A DNA stretch of 64,000 nucleotides from Pseudodesulfovibrio sp. 5S69 (GCF_037094465.1 NZ_CP146609.1:3157501-3221500); one strand, 5' to 3'. Counted from the stretch's first letter, positions 28,508-37,821 are shown. Notes: generated from the letters alone by a model not told the origin. Made by a program: numbers and translations.

Positions 28508-28537
28508 ACCATACACTCGTTACATGGCGGATGGCAA
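28508..28537 (-). promoter_or_regulatory. Possible promoter of the candidate small RNA
   Basis: On the minus strand TTGCCA (28537-28532), 18-bp spacer and TATGGT (28513-28508), just after the rubredoxin stop codon. Both boxes are imperfect. Confidence 0.3.
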
Positions 28538-28555
28538 TGGCTTGTTACGATTTTT

Positions 28556-28711
28556 TTACAGTTTTTCGAAATATTCCTTTTCCGCGCCGCACTGGGGGCA
28601 GACCCAGTCGTCGGGCAGGTCTTCGAACTTGGTTCCGATGGGGATATTGCTGTCCGGGTCGCCTTCCGCAGGGTCGTACACGTAGCCGCACGGGCATTCC
28701 CATTTGTCCAT
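28556..28711 (-). CDS. Rubredoxin
   Basis: A 51-residue electron carrier with one FeS4 centre. The cysteine pairs are [14 protein letters not shown] and [13 protein letters not shown], with the expected aromatic and DDWVCP features. The start at 28711 is set by GGAGG upstream and by the usual rubredoxin length. In these anaerobes rubredoxin carries electrons to oxygen- or superoxide-detoxifying enzymes; no such partner gene is adjacent. Confidence 0.97.
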   Translation of the reverse strand: MDKWECPCGYVYDPAEGDPDSNIPIGTKFEDLPDDWVCPQCGAEKEYFEKL

Positions 28712-28808
28712 GGTCAGGTACCTCCGATAGGGTTTGTCGTTCTGCCCCATGCTACCGGAACGGGCCGGGGAAACAATGATTTTTCGCCACAGGAAGGTGA
28801 GGACAGGC

Positions 28809-29795
28809 CTAGAGTAGAGAGGCCTGATCGTCTTCCATGCGCATCTTGAGGTGCTGGTACGCCTTGGCCGTGGCCACGCGCCCGCGCGGGGTGCGCTTCA
28901 GGAAACCGCACTGAATGAGGTATGGCTCGTAGATGTCCTCGATGGTCCGGACCTCCTCGGCGCAGGCCGCGGCAATGGTCTTGAGCCCCACCGGGCCGCC
29001 GTTGAAGTGCTCGACCATGAGGGTCAGGATCTTGCGGTCCATGTTGTCCAGGCCGTACTGGTCCACGTCCAGGCGTTCGAGCGAGGATTCGGCCAGCTCG
29101 CGGCTGACCACCCCCGTGCCGTGGACCAAGGCGTAGTCGCGCACGCGCCGAAGCAGCCGGTTGGCGATGCGCGGGGTGCCGCGCGCCCTGCGGCCGATGG
29201 CCAGGGCTCCCTCGGGCTCCACCTCCACGCCCAGAATGGCGGCGCTGCGCTCCACGATACGCCCGAGCTCCTCGGGGGAGTAGAATTCGATACGGAAGAT
29301 GCAGCCAAAGCGGTCACGCAGGGGCGAGGTCAACAGCCCGAGCCGGGTGGTCGCCCCGACCAGGGTAAACGGTTCGAGGTCGAGCTTGACCGTACGCGCG
29401 CCGGGGCCGGAACCGATGACCAGGTCGATCTGAAAATCCTCCATGGCCGGATAGAGCACTTCCTCCACGGTGGGCGGCATGCGATGAATCTCGTCGATGA
29501 ACAGGATGTCGCCGCGTTCCAAATTGGTCAGGATGGCCGCCAGGTCGCCGGACCGCTCGATGACCGGTCCCGAGGTGGAGACCATGTTCACGCCCAGCTC
29601 CGAGGCCATGATCCGGGCCAAGGTGGTCTTGCCCAGGCCTGGGTTGCCGTAGAACAGGGTATGGTCCAGGGAGCGCTCGCGCTCACGCGCGGCCCGGATA
29701 AAAACGTCGAGGTTGGTGCGCAGGTCCACCTGACCGATGAAATCGGACAGTTTCCGGGGCCGGACGTTTTCCTCGGGAAGGGTGCATTTGCTCAT
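28809..29795 (-). CDS. ruvB: Holliday junction branch migration helicase RuvB
   Basis: A 328-residue AAA+ motor that, as a hexamer with RuvA, drives branch migration. Walker [11 protein letters not shown], Walker B LFIDEIH, sensor [18 protein letters not shown] and the C-terminal winged helix ([13 protein letters not shown]) are all present. Its start overlaps the ruvA stop by four bases. Confidence 0.98.
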   Translation of the reverse strand: MSKCTLPEENVRPRKLSDFIGQVDLRTNLDVFIRAARERERSLDHTLFYGNPGLGKTTLARIMASELGVNMVSTSGPVIERSGDLAAILTNLERGDILFIDEIHRMPPTVEEVLYPAMEDFQIDLVIGSGPGARTVKLDLEPFTLVGATTRLGLLTSPLRDRFGCIFRIEFYSPEELGRIVERSAAILGVEVEPEGALAIGRRARGTPRIANRLLRRVRDYALVHGTGVVSRELAESSLERLDVDQYGLDNMDRKILTLMVEHFNGGPVGLKTIAAACAEEVRTIEDIYEPYLIQCGFLKRTPRGRVATAKAYQHLKMRMEDDQASLL

Positions 29796-30403
29796 GAGCG
29801 TGCCGCGTTGATCTTCTTGAGCACCGCGCGGATAGCGCCGGCGGCGTCGAGATCGGGTTCATCGTCGAAGGTTTCGAGAAGCATGGGCCGGATTTCGTCC
29901 TCACCGTAGCCCAACCCCTTGAGCCCCGCAAGGGCGTCCAGGTACTCGCCCTGCGGCCCCTGGGGCGCGCTCGGCGCCTTGCCGGTCACCGGGGTCAGCT
30001 TGTCGACCTTGTCCTTGAGATTCCAGAGGATCTGCTTGGCGGACTTGGGCCCGATGCCGGGCACGGTGGATAGGGTGGTCACGTCCTCGCGGAAGGCGAT
30101 CTCGCGCAGGTGGGCCGCGTCGAACATGGACAGGATGGCCATGGCCTTCTTGGGCCCGAGCTTGTCGATGGAGATGAGCGTACGGAAGAGGTCCAGGTCG
30201 TCGGCCTCCAGGAAGCCGAACAGGTCGATGGCCTTTTCGGCCACCTGGGTATGGACGTACAGCCGCACCTCCTTGCCCCTGCCCGGCAGCTTGGCCAGGA
30301 CCGACGTGGGCGCGGCCACTTCGTAGCCCACGCCGCCAGGGGTGAGCAGGACAAGTCCCTTCTCATCCGCCGAGAGCAGTTCACCCTGCAGGTATGCGAT
30401 CAT
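29792..30403 (-). CDS. ruvA: Holliday junction branch migration protein RuvA
   Basis: A 203-residue tetrameric junction-binding protein. [20 protein letters not shown] is the N-terminal OB fold; helix-hairpin-helix motifs follow ([14 protein letters not shown] and [13 protein letters not shown]), then the flexible linker and the RuvB-binding domain III. The start at 30403 has GGAGG six bases upstream. Confidence 0.97.
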   Translation of the reverse strand: MIAYLQGELLSADEKGLVLLTPGGVGYEVAAPTSVLAKLPGRGKEVRLYVHTQVAEKAIDLFGFLEADDLDLFRTLISIDKLGPKKAMAILSMFDAAHLREIAFREDVTTLSTVPGIGPKSAKQILWNLKDKVDKLTPVTGKAPSAPQGPQGEYLDALAGLKGLGYGEDEIRPMLLETFDDEPDLDAAGAIRAVLKKINAARS

Positions 30404-30463
30404 GGAAATCCTCCGTGCTGTGACTTTATCCGAATAGTGAACGTAATTCAAAGGGTATCCACC

Positions 30464-30492
30464 TTGACCAACCCCGCTGGTCATTTTATATT
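30464..30492 (+). promoter_or_regulatory. Promoter of the secreted Met/Lys-rich protein, with internal inverted repeat
   Basis: TTGACC (30464-30469), 17-bp spacer, TATATT (30487-30492). An inverted repeat TGACCA (30465-30470) / TGGTCA (30478-30483) lies between the boxes, a possible operator. Confidence 0.6.
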
Positions 30493-30560
30493 CAAGGCTG
30501 GATTTTTCGTCCTCCGTCCGCGAATCGTGGGTGGAACCAACCTGTAACGAGGAGCTCCCC

Positions 30561-31091
30561 ATGAAAACAATCGCATATTACCTGCTGGCAGGCGCCCTGC
30601 TGCTCCTGGCCGCCTCCCCGGCCCTGGCCCAGGGCGAGGACCTGACCCAGGACGAACTCGTATCGCTGGTGGGCGAGGCCGTGGTTCAGGAGGCCGCCAA
30701 CTCCTCGGAAGAAGTGGCCAAGGCCAAGGAAATCCTGGACGCCGTCCGCAACAGGAAGAAAGCCTCCCAGGAGGAAGTGGCCGCGGCGCAGATGGAATAC
30801 GAACAGGCCCAGGATCGATACCGCCGGGCCGAGTCCAACCTGGACAACGCCAAGGTGGACCAGCTCGCCCGTCAGTGCGGCAAGACCAGCGACCAGATTC
30901 GGGCCATGCGCGACTCCGGCATGGGCTGGGGCCGCATCGCCAAGGAGTGCGGCGGGCACGGCGTGGGCAAGGCCAAAGGCAAGGACAAGGGGATGATGCA
31001 TCAAAACATGAATCAGAACATGAACCAGGACATGGACGCCATGTCCAAGGGCAAGGGGAAGGGAAAGGACAAGAAGCCCAAGAAGAAGTAG
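30561..31091 (+). CDS. Secreted coiled-coil protein with Met-rich and Lys-rich tail
   Basis: A 176-residue exported protein. The start at 30561 follows AGGAG and opens a signal peptide (MKTIAYYLLAGALLLLAASP, cut after ALAQ). Residues 40-112 are charged helix, likely coiled coil. MRDSGMGWGRIAKECG (116-131) recalls a motif in small exported proteins of unknown function. The tail is striking: a Met/Asn/Gln repeat at 145-161 (MMHQNMNQNMNQDMDAM), then KGKGKGKDKKPKKK. Methionine repeats can bind Cu(I), so a metal role is possible. The gene is opposite in direction to the ruv genes on both sides, with its own promoter and terminator. Confidence 0.78.
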   Translation: MKTIAYYLLAGALLLLAASPALAQGEDLTQDELVSLVGEAVVQEAANSSEEVAKAKEILDAVRNRKKASQEEVAAAQMEYEQAQDRYRRAESNLDNAKVDQLARQCGKTSDQIRAMRDSGMGWGRIAKECGGHGVGKAKGKDKGMMHQNMNQNMNQDMDAMSKGKGKGKDKKPKKK

Positions 31092-31109
31092 CTGCGGAAA
31101 CACGCAACA

Positions 31110-31144
31110 AAAAGGCCCGCCCGGTGCTACCGGACGGGCCTTTT
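31110..31144. terminator. Bidirectional terminator
   Basis: AAAAGGCCCG-C-CCGGT (31110-31125) with ACCGG-A-CGGGCCTTTT (31129-31144), one internal mismatch and a 3-nt loop; serves the secreted protein gene and ruvC. Confidence 0.88.
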
Positions 31145-31162
31145 CCGCGTCCTGCCGAAAGA

Positions 31163-31666
31163 TCAGGAGCAGGTCAGCTTGCGCATGCGCCGCTCGTTCA
31201 AGTGGCAGATGGCTATGGCCAGGGCGTCCGAGGCGTCCTCGGGCCAATCCGGCTTCTTGATGCCCAGGCAATGGGCCACCATGTAGGCCACCTGGGACTT
31301 GGGCGCGTTGCCCACGCCGACCAGGTTCTTCTTGACCTTGGAAGGCTCGTACTCGCCCATGGGGATGTTGTTCACGGCGCAGGCGGCCATGCAGGCACCC
31401 CTCGCCTGCCCGAGTTTGAGGGCCGACGAGGGGTTCTTGGAAACGAACACGTTTTCGATGGCGGCTTCCGCCGGCGCGTGGGCCCGGATCAGCTCCTGGA
31501 GCTGGCTGAAGATGACCCCCATGCGGGTGGCCATGTCCTTCTTGACCGGGGTGCGGATGGTGCCGGTGGCGACCAGCTCGGCCTTGCCCGAGAGTTCCCG
31601 GACCACGCCGTAGCCGGTGACCCTCGTGCCGGGGTCGAGCCCCAGGACGATCAGCCCTTCCGCCAT
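31163..31666 (-). CDS. ruvC: Holliday junction resolvase RuvC
   Basis: A 167-residue endonuclease cutting Holliday junctions. It starts with the catalytic LIVLGLDPGTRVTGYGVV (first Asp), has AIENVFVSKNPSSALKLGQARG (Glu) and the C-terminal DASDALAIAICH (Asp pair). It lies 5 bp after yebC, a common pairing, but is separated from ruvAB by an opposing gene. Confidence 0.97.
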   Translation of the reverse strand: MAEGLIVLGLDPGTRVTGYGVVRELSGKAELVATGTIRTPVKKDMATRMGVIFSQLQELIRAHAPAEAAIENVFVSKNPSSALKLGQARGACMAACAVNNIPMGEYEPSKVKKNLVGVGNAPKSQVAYMVAHCLGIKKPDWPEDASDALAIAICHLNERRMRKLTCS

Positions 31667-31671
31667 GGAGC

Positions 31672-32418
31672 CTAGTCTTCCTCGTCGAACAGGTCGTCCG
31701 GCAGGTCGGCGTTCATGTAGACGTTCTGGGTGTCGTCGTTGTCTTCCAGGGCATCGAACAGGTTCATGACCTTCTTGCCCACGGCGGCATCCACCGGCAC
31801 CAGGTTCTCGGGGACCTGGTTGAACTCGGCGGACTCGTACTCCATGCCCGCGTCGGCAAAAGCCTGCTGCACGGCCATGAAGTCGCCGGGCTCGGTGTAG
31901 ACGATGAAGGTGTCGCCGTCCTCGACGATGTCGTCGGCCCCGGCCTCCAGCCCCGCTTCCATAAGCTCGTCCTCGGTGTATTTTTCACCGTTGAAGACGA
32001 TCACGCCCTTGCGGTTGAACATGTAGGAGACCGCGCCGTTCTCGGCCATGTTCCCGCCGTGCTTGGTGAAGGCATGGCGAATTTCGGCCACGGTGCGGTT
32101 CTTGTTATCCGTGGCCACCTCGACGAGCATGGCCACGCCGCCGGGGCCGTAGCCTTCGTACATGACTTCGGCCAGATCGCCGCCGGCCAGTTCGCCGGTG
32201 CCCTTCTTGATGGCGTTGTCGATCTTGTCCTTGGGCAGGTTCACGGCCTTGGCCTTCTGGATGGCCAGGCGCAGTGTCGAGTTGTCGTCGGGGTTGCCGC
32301 CGCCCGCCTTGGCGGCCAGGATGATGTCCTTGGCGGCCTTGGTGAAAAATTTCGCCTTTTTGGCGTCCTGACGCCCCTTACGGTGCTGAATGTTCGCCCA
32401 TTTACTATGTCCGGCCAT
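31672..32418 (-). CDS. yebC: YebC/PmpR-family protein
   Basis: A 248-residue protein of the YebC/TACO1 family. It begins MAGHSKWANIQHRKGRQDAK, the family signature, and contains GYGPGGVAMLVEVATDNKNRT. Members were described as transcription regulators and, more recently, as factors relieving ribosome stalling. AGGAGG precedes the ATG. Probably cotranscribed with ruvC. Confidence 0.96.
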   Translation of the reverse strand: MAGHSKWANIQHRKGRQDAKKAKFFTKAAKDIILAAKAGGGNPDDNSTLRLAIQKAKAVNLPKDKIDNAIKKGTGELAGGDLAEVMYEGYGPGGVAMLVEVATDNKNRTVAEIRHAFTKHGGNMAENGAVSYMFNRKGVIVFNGEKYTEDELMEAGLEAGADDIVEDGDTFIVYTEPGDFMAVQQAFADAGMEYESAEFNQVPENLVPVDAAVGKKVMNLFDALEDNDDTQNVYMNADLPDDLFDEED

Positions 32419-32471
32419 ATTTCCTCCTGAATATATCGCTATCGGTCTTAATTGCTGGTCGGTCCAATGTT

Positions 32472-33071
32472 CTACCCGTCAACGCCCTTAAAGCCAAGCG
32501 CAACGATGAAGATCTCCTTGCTCTCGGACCGGGAACTGTACGGTTTGAAATTCTTTATCTTCCCGAAATACGGGCGGATCTCGTTTCGGTAGTCGTTGAT
32601 CTCACCGCCCTCGAAGATCTTCACGGCGAAGTTGCCGCCCTTCTTGAGGTATTTGCACGCCACCTCGAAGGCCCGCTCGCACAGCTCCAGCGAGTTGGCC
32701 TGGTCCGCGAACTTGATTCCGGTTGTCTTGGGGGCCATGTCGCTGATAATGACGTCGAACGGCGCGAGCGGTTCGATGGCCTCGAGCAGCTCGGGCGAGT
32801 CAGAGAACACGTCCGCCTGCAGAAAAGTGATATTGTCGGCAAAGGTGTGCTTGGTGGTCTGCAGGTCCACGCCGAGCACCCGCCCCTGCGGCCCCACCCG
32901 CTCTCCGGCGAACTGGGTCCAGGAACCGGGGGCGGCGCCGAGATCGAGCACGGTCTGGCCGCGCTTGAAGATCCCGAACCGCTTGTCCATCTCCTTGAGC
33001 TTGTAGACCGAGCGGGCGGCGTAGTTTTCCTTTTTGGCCCTTTTGAAGTATTTGTCCTGGTATTGTTTCAT
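32472..33071 (-). CDS. rlmE: 23S rRNA 2'-O-methyltransferase RlmE (FtsJ/RrmJ)
   Basis: A 199-residue SAM-dependent enzyme that methylates the 2'-OH of U2552 in the ribosomal A loop. Motifs: [19 protein letters not shown] with the catalytic Lys, SAM site [13 protein letters not shown], the Asp in [21 protein letters not shown] (Lys), and [11 protein letters not shown] (Glu): the K-D-K-E tetrad is complete. GGAGCG precedes the ATG. Confidence 0.96.
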   Translation of the reverse strand: MKQYQDKYFKRAKKENYAARSVYKLKEMDKRFGIFKRGQTVLDLGAAPGSWTQFAGERVGPQGRVLGVDLQTTKHTFADNITFLQADVFSDSPELLEAIEPLAPFDVIISDMAPKTTGIKFADQANSLELCERAFEVACKYLKKGGNFAVKIFEGGEINDYRNEIRPYFGKIKNFKPYSSRSESKEIFIVALGFKGVDG

Positions 33072-33131
33072 GGTATCGCTCCGTCAATGCGGCGTGGAGC
33101 GGTTAGTAGCCGAATCCGCCGGAAAAGCCAA

Positions 33132-34682
33132 GTGAACAACGTGCCCAGACCCCGACATATCTCCATCCGCGACGAACTCGGCCTGACCAAGTCCATGCCC
33201 GCCGACAAGACCCACTTCGAATGGCGGGTCAACCGCTCCCTGGACGAGGCCCCGGTGATCTTTCTCGGACTCGGCCCCGAGCCCGACAAGGTCCCGAAAT
33301 GGTTCGACCTGCCGGACGACGAGACATTCTTCTACCTGGACTGCCCGGACTTCATCGGTCAGGTGGACGGCTGGCACGACCGCGTGCCCGCCAACTTCGA
33401 AGCCATGGCCCCCGAGGACTTCACCATCGCCTCGTCCGCCCGCGCCCACGTGGTCCGCTACCTGCCCGTACAGAAGGCCTTCCCGTCCTTCTACGGCCCG
33501 CTGACCGCCCGGCTGAGCCTGGCGGACCGCATCCGGCCGAAGCTTGCGCGCACCGTATGGCTGCCGGTCGGGGACGACGCCCTGCTCGTCGAGGAACTGG
33601 CCAGGGCCTTCATGGACGCGGGCTGGCGGGTGGTCCGCATCGACCACGAGTCTCTGGGCAAGCATCCCGGCAAGGTCTTGCCCGACTATCTGCAGGAGGG
33701 CGTGCCGGACCTCTTCTTCTCGGTCAATTTTCGCGGACTCGACCACTTCGGCCTGGGCCAGGCCATCCTGCACGAGGCCGGAGTCAAGGTGGCGGTCTGG
33801 ATGGTGGACAACCCGTTCAACCTGCTCACCGCAGTCAAGACCGAGGCGTGGCGCGAGCTCAACCTGTTCGTCACGGACCACAGCTTCATCGGTCCGCTCA
33901 TCGAAAACGGCGCAAGGAGGGTGACCCACCTGCCCCTGGCCGCCTCCCCGGCCCTGTTCGAGGCTGGCGGCACGCTGCCCGACCACGCCCGGGACATCGA
34001 GGGCAGGCTGGTCTTCGTGGGCCGCTCCCGGTTCCCGGACCGGGACAAATTCTTCGCGGGCGAGACCATGCCCGAGGACGCCGCCGAACTGGTCGCGGGC
34101 AGCGCCGGGCCGACCCGCTTCGACTACCACTGGTGGCGCGACCGGTTGAACGTCGATCCACTCTGGCCGGGCAACCGGGGCCGGGCCGTAGGCGCGGGCG
34201 CGGAATTCGCCTCGAATCTCTGGAAAAAGCGCTGCCTGAACGCGGCGGGCCGGATCGTCATCTTCGGCGACGACGGCTGGCGGGACCTCGACAACCAGGA
34301 CGCGGACGTCCGCCCGGTGGTGGACTACTACGCCCACCTGCCCGCCCTGTACCGGAGTGCGGGCGTGGTCCTCAACGTCACCGGCATGCAGCTCCCGGCC
34401 GGGCTGAACCAACGCAACTTCGACGTCTGGTGCGCGGGCGGCTTCCTGCTGACCGATCTCCACCCCGGCCTGCAAATCTTTCCGGACGACCTGGTCGAGG
34501 CGATCACCTATTCCCGCCCCGACGACATCCACGATCTGGTCATCCGCCATCGCGAGGAGACCCCGAAAAAATGCGCCCTGCGCCGAGCCTGGAGGGAATG
34601 CATCCTCCTGGACCACACCTACCGAAACCGGGTGGAAACCATTTTCAAGGCAATGAATCTTTTATCCGCTCAAAAGGCTTGA
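33132..34682 (+). CDS. CgeB-like glycosyltransferase
   Basis: A protein of about 516 residues combining an N-terminal DUF3880-like half (ARTVWLPVGDDALLVEELARAF, DLFFSVNFRGLDHFG, VAVWMVDNPFNLL) with a C-terminal glycosyltransferase-1-like half (VIFGDDGWRDL, YRSAGVVLNVTGMQLPAGLNQRNFDVWCAGGFLLTD over 370-410). This layout is typical of CgeB-type glycosyltransferases. The GTG at 33132 is chosen for the GGAAAAG upstream; ATG 33090 and GTG 33141 are alternatives. The acceptor, perhaps flagellin or surface polysaccharide, is unknown. Divergent from rlmE. Confidence 0.8.
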   Translation: MNNVPRPRHISIRDELGLTKSMPADKTHFEWRVNRSLDEAPVIFLGLGPEPDKVPKWFDLPDDETFFYLDCPDFIGQVDGWHDRVPANFEAMAPEDFTIASSARAHVVRYLPVQKAFPSFYGPLTARLSLADRIRPKLARTVWLPVGDDALLVEELARAFMDAGWRVVRIDHESLGKHPGKVLPDYLQEGVPDLFFSVNFRGLDHFGLGQAILHEAGVKVAVWMVDNPFNLLTAVKTEAWRELNLFVTDHSFIGPLIENGARRVTHLPLAASPALFEAGGTLPDHARDIEGRLVFVGRSRFPDRDKFFAGETMPEDAAELVAGSAGPTRFDYHWWRDRLNVDPLWPGNRGRAVGAGAEFASNLWKKRCLNAAGRIVIFGDDGWRDLDNQDADVRPVVDYYAHLPALYRSAGVVLNVTGMQLPAGLNQRNFDVWCAGGFLLTDLHPGLQIFPDDLVEAITYSRPDDIHDLVIRHREETPKKCALRRAWRECILLDHTYRNRVETIFKAMNLLSAQKA

Positions 34683-34719
34683 GCTTCATCCCGAAAAGCG
34701 GTAACAACGCTCCACCAAC

Positions 34720-34795
34720 GGGGACGTAGCTCAGCTGGGAGAGCACTGCCTTCGCAAGGCAGGGGTCGAGAGTTCAAATCTCTTCGTCTCCACCA
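34720..34795 (+). tRNA. tRNA-Ala (anticodon CGC)
   Basis: A complete cloverleaf of 76 nt. Acceptor stem GGGGACG/CGTCTCC (one G-T pair), D-arm AGCTCAGCTGGGAGAGC, anticodon stem CTGCC/GGCAG with loop TTCGCAA giving CGC, T-arm GAGAGTTCAAATCTCTT, and an encoded CCA end. It decodes GCG alanine codons. Confidence 0.98.
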
Positions 34796-34805
34796 AGACA
34801 ACGAA

Positions 34806-34842
34806 AAGCCCCGCCGTGAAAATCACGGCGGGGCTTCTTTTT
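34806..34842. terminator. Terminator after tRNA-Ala
   Basis: A perfect 14-bp stem AAGCCCCGCCGTGA (34806-34819) / TCACGGCGGGGCTT (34823-34836), followed by CTTTTTG on the plus strand and TTTTC on the minus strand. Confidence 0.9.
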
Positions 34843-34861
34843 GTGGTACGGCCGGGGGCGC

Positions 34862-35596
34862 CTAGTACGTGAAATTCCGTTCCATGATCCTCTGGTAGAC
34901 GCCGTTCTCCTTCAGGGTGTCGAGGGCGTTCTGCCATTTTCGAATGGTTTGGTCCGGGACGTCCAGGGAGAAGGCGAGCCAGGCGGCGGAGTTGCCGAAC
35001 TTGCAGTCCGTGCGCTCGAACTCCACGGGATTGAGGCCGGCCTTCTTGACCATATAGTAATAGGTACGCTCGCCCATGAGCACGAGATCCACGCGGTCCT
35101 CGACCAGTTTCCTGTAGCTGGACTCGTAGGTCGGTCCCACGTCGAGGTTGGTGAATCCCTTGGCGGCCAGAGCCTGATGGGTGTAGCCGTCCTTGCGCAC
35201 GGCGATCCGTTCGACCCGGCGCGCGTCGTTCAGGTTCTCGATCCGCAGGGACGATCCCCTATGTTTGAAGAAATAGTCCCCCTCGCCGAAGATCGGGCCG
35301 ACCCACTTGAAGAGCTTTTCCCGCTCCGGGATGCGGACAATGGCGAACAGGGCCTGCCGGGGCAGCTTCTGCGTCTGCTCATAACCACGCAGCCAGGGCG
35401 TCTCTTTCAGCGGGCTGTCGTCGCCCACGATTTTCTGGATCTCCAGGACCATCTCGGGAGCCACACCCCACAGCTTGCCCTGATCGGCATAGACCAATGG
35501 GGGATAGACAATGGCTTGCATGTTGAAATCGCCGCCAAAGGCCGCCACCGGCAGAAACAGTGTCAGGCACAGGCCCAATACGATAATTCTCTGCAC
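34862..35596 (-). CDS. Periplasmic solute-binding protein, family 3-like
   Basis: An exported protein of about 244 residues. GTG 35596 is chosen because GGAGAG lies just before it; an in-frame GTG at 35608 has no site. The signal peptide is QRIIVLGLCLTLFLPVAAFG. The mature part reads like an amino-acid-binding-type domain: GVAPEMVLEIQKIVGDDSP, YRKLVEDRVDLVLMGERTYYY, and a C-terminal helix WQNALDTLKENGVYQRIMERN. No transporter genes adjoin it, so it may serve a distant ABC system or signalling. Convergent with the tRNA gene. Confidence 0.82.
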   Translation of the reverse strand: MQRIIVLGLCLTLFLPVAAFGGDFNMQAIVYPPLVYADQGKLWGVAPEMVLEIQKIVGDDSPLKETPWLRGYEQTQKLPRQALFAIVRIPEREKLFKWVGPIFGEGDYFFKHRGSSLRIENLNDARRVERIAVRKDGYTHQALAAKGFTNLDVGPTYESSYRKLVEDRVDLVLMGERTYYYMVKKAGLNPVEFERTDCKFGNSAAWLAFSLDVPDQTIRKWQNALDTLKENGVYQRIMERNFTY

Positions 35597-35880
35597 GAAC
35601 TCTCCCACGTTGTAGCTAAACAGGTGTTCACCATATACGAGGCGTTAGGCAGTGTCCATTATCGACTGAGAACACCCTGTCGCCCCCTGGGGGGGCCGGC
35701 GCTGTCCCGATCTGAATCGCACAGCATAGCGCCTCCACTCCAGACCCGCTCCGGAACTTTTTTATGAAAATCAATCATATCAGACGCAAGCAGGGACGAC
35801 TTTTTGATGACATCCCGCAGGGAATGGGCTAAATCCGAAAATAAGATTCAATGTTGCATCAAAACCGGCAGGAGTGCGGC

Positions 35881-37587
35881 GTGGCCGAGACCAATCCCGT
35901 GGACATCCCCTTTCATTGCATCCTGAACCACCTGAACGTAGCGGCCCTGGCCGCGGACTCTTCCGGGCTCATCGCCTATGCCACGCCGTGCGCGGAGCAG
36001 ACCTTCGGGTTCGGGCCGGGGCGCATGCACGGCCTGCCCATGGCCGAGGTCATGCCCGAGGCATTCGTCAACGGGCAGACGGCCGCGAACCTGGAGATGC
36101 CCGACGGCACCCTGAACGCGGTCTCGCGCAGCCCCATCGTCATGAACGGCGAGACCGTGGGCAGCCTGCTCACCCTCCAACCGGAACCGGCCCCGGATCG
36201 GGTGGCGCGGACCGCGACCTACCGCACCCTGGCCGAACACATGGAGGCGGTCTTCAACGCGTCCAGCGACGGCATCTGGCTGACCGACGGTCACGGCGTG
36301 GTCCTGAACATCAACAACGCCTCGGAGAGCCTCAACTCCATCTCGGCGGACGAGGTCATCGGCAGGCCCGTGGCCACCCTGGTGGAGAACGGGACCATCG
36401 ACCGGTCCGCCACCCTGGAGGTGCTCCGCAAGAAACGACGGGTCTCGGTCCTGCAGGAGGTCACCCGCACCGGGCGCCAGCTCATTGTCACCGGCACGCC
36501 GACCTTTGATGCGGACGGCAACATCCGCCTGGTGGTCCTGAACGAGCGGGACATCACCGACCTGAACGAGCTGCGAACCACCCTGGCCCAGACCCGCAAG
36601 GCCAAGGAAAAGGCCGAGGCCGAGTTGACCGGCATGTCCCTCATGGAACTCAAGAAGAGCCATGTGGTGGCCGAGAGCCCGGCCATGCGCAAGGCCATGG
36701 CCACAGCCCAGAAGCTGGCCCAGTTCGAGACCTCGGAGATCCTGCTCATGGGCGACTCCGGCACGGGCAAGGGGCTGCTGGCCAAATTCATCCACGACAC
36801 CAGCCCCCGGCGGGGCAAGCCGTTCATCCAGGTCAACTGCGCGACCCTGCCCGAGACCCTGTTCGAGGCCGAGCTGTTCGGTTACGAGAAGGGGGCCTTC
36901 ACCGGCGCGTCCGAACAGGGCAAGTCCGGCCTGTTCGAGCTGGCCTCCGGCGGGACCTTCTTCCTGGACGAGGTGGGCGAGATCCCCTTGGATATGCAGG
37001 CCAAGCTGCTCAACTGCCTGGACGACCACATGTACTACCCGCTGGGCGCGAGCAAGCCCAAGCGCATGGACTGCATCATCGTGGCCGCCACCAACCGCGA
37101 CTTGGAGGCCCAGGTGCGCAAGCAGGCCTTCCGCCGCGACCTGCTCTACCGCCTGAACACCTTCACCGTGCGCATCCCGCCCCTCAGGAAGCGGCCCGAG
37201 GACGTGTTCGAACTGATCAACCACTACCTGCGGCAATTCAACGCCGCCTTCCGCACGAACAAACGCATCGGCCCGGCGGGCATGAAGCTGCTCCAGTCGT
37301 ACCCGTTCCCGGGCAACGTCCGCGAACTCATCGGCATCATCAAGAAGGCCGTGGTCATCTGCGAGGACGACCTGCTCGACGACTACCTGCGGGAGCTCTT
37401 CGACAACACCGAAGACGCCGTGATGGAAAACGGCACCCTGCCCGAAGAAGTGGCCCGGCTGGAGCGCCGCATGCTCCGCCAGGCCATGGAGGCGTGCTCC
37501 AACACCCGCGAGATGGCCGGATTCCTCGGCGTCAGCCAGCCCACCGTGGTGCGCAAGATGCAACGGTACAAGCTGAACAATTCCTGA
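35881..37587 (+). CDS. PAS-domain sigma-54-dependent activator of the polyamine operon
   Basis: A bacterial enhancer-binding protein of about 568 residues. GTG 35881 is preferred (AGGAG six bases upstream); ATG 35851 has no site. Two PAS domains (about 10-95 and 115-235) come first and probably sense a ligand. The AAA+ domain follows with Walker A GDSGTGKG, the sigma-54 contact loop GAFTGA in ELFGYEKGAFTGASEQG, and Walker B GGTFFLDEVGEIP. The C-terminal helix-turn-helix (MAGFLGVSQPTVVRKMQRYKL) is TyrR/Fis-like. No receiver domain, so control is by small molecule. Its stop codon lies inside the first of three palindromes ahead of the operon it presumably activates. Confidence 0.93.
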   Translation: MAETNPVDIPFHCILNHLNVAALAADSSGLIAYATPCAEQTFGFGPGRMHGLPMAEVMPEAFVNGQTAANLEMPDGTLNAVSRSPIVMNGETVGSLLTLQPEPAPDRVARTATYRTLAEHMEAVFNASSDGIWLTDGHGVVLNINNASESLNSISADEVIGRPVATLVENGTIDRSATLEVLRKKRRVSVLQEVTRTGRQLIVTGTPTFDADGNIRLVVLNERDITDLNELRTTLAQTRKAKEKAEAELTGMSLMELKKSHVVAESPAMRKAMATAQKLAQFETSEILLMGDSGTGKGLLAKFIHDTSPRRGKPFIQVNCATLPETLFEAELFGYEKGAFTGASEQGKSGLFELASGGTFFLDEVGEIPLDMQAKLLNCLDDHMYYPLGASKPKRMDCIIVAATNRDLEAQVRKQAFRRDLLYRLNTFTVRIPPLRKRPEDVFELINHYLRQFNAAFRTNKRIGPAGMKLLQSYPFPGNVRELIGIIKKAVVICEDDLLDDYLRELFDNTEDAVMENGTLPEEVARLERRMLRQAMEACSNTREMAGFLGVSQPTVVRKMQRYKLNNS

Positions 37588-37602
37588 TTCGTTTTTGAAT
37601 CA
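37585..37602. promoter_or_regulatory. Upstream activator palindrome, site 1
   Basis: TGATTCGTTTTTGAATCA: TGATT-N8-AATCA, overlapping the stop codon of the activator gene. The half-site TGAATCA is perfect; the left half has one mismatch to its complement. See sites 2 and 3. Confidence 0.65.
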
Positions 37603-37763
37603 ATCCGATTCGCGAAATAGCATATTTAACAGTATTGTCATTTTCTCCACTGTATTAACGGAGGTAAAGACGGTGTCTGACTTTTTTGCAACGCGAAGGA
37701 CATTTTTACCGCCACATCATCCGATCGCTGGAACCATCAGAACATTATTGTTAATTTTTGATT

Positions 37764-37781
37764 TGATTTAATTATGAATCA
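37764..37781. promoter_or_regulatory. Upstream activator palindrome, site 2
   Basis: TGATTTAATTATGAATCA, same TGATT-N8-AATCA layout as sites 1 and 3 with identical right half TGAATCA, about 125 bp upstream of the GG of the proposed sigma-54 element. Confidence 0.7.
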
Positions 37782-37821
37782 TATTTTTATCACCTGTTTT
37801 CAATAGGTTAGTAAAATCGTG

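Noticed and set aside
28431..28685. Short plus-strand frame overlapping rubredoxin
   Set aside because: No ribosome-binding site, antisense to rubredoxin, unlike neighbours in composition.
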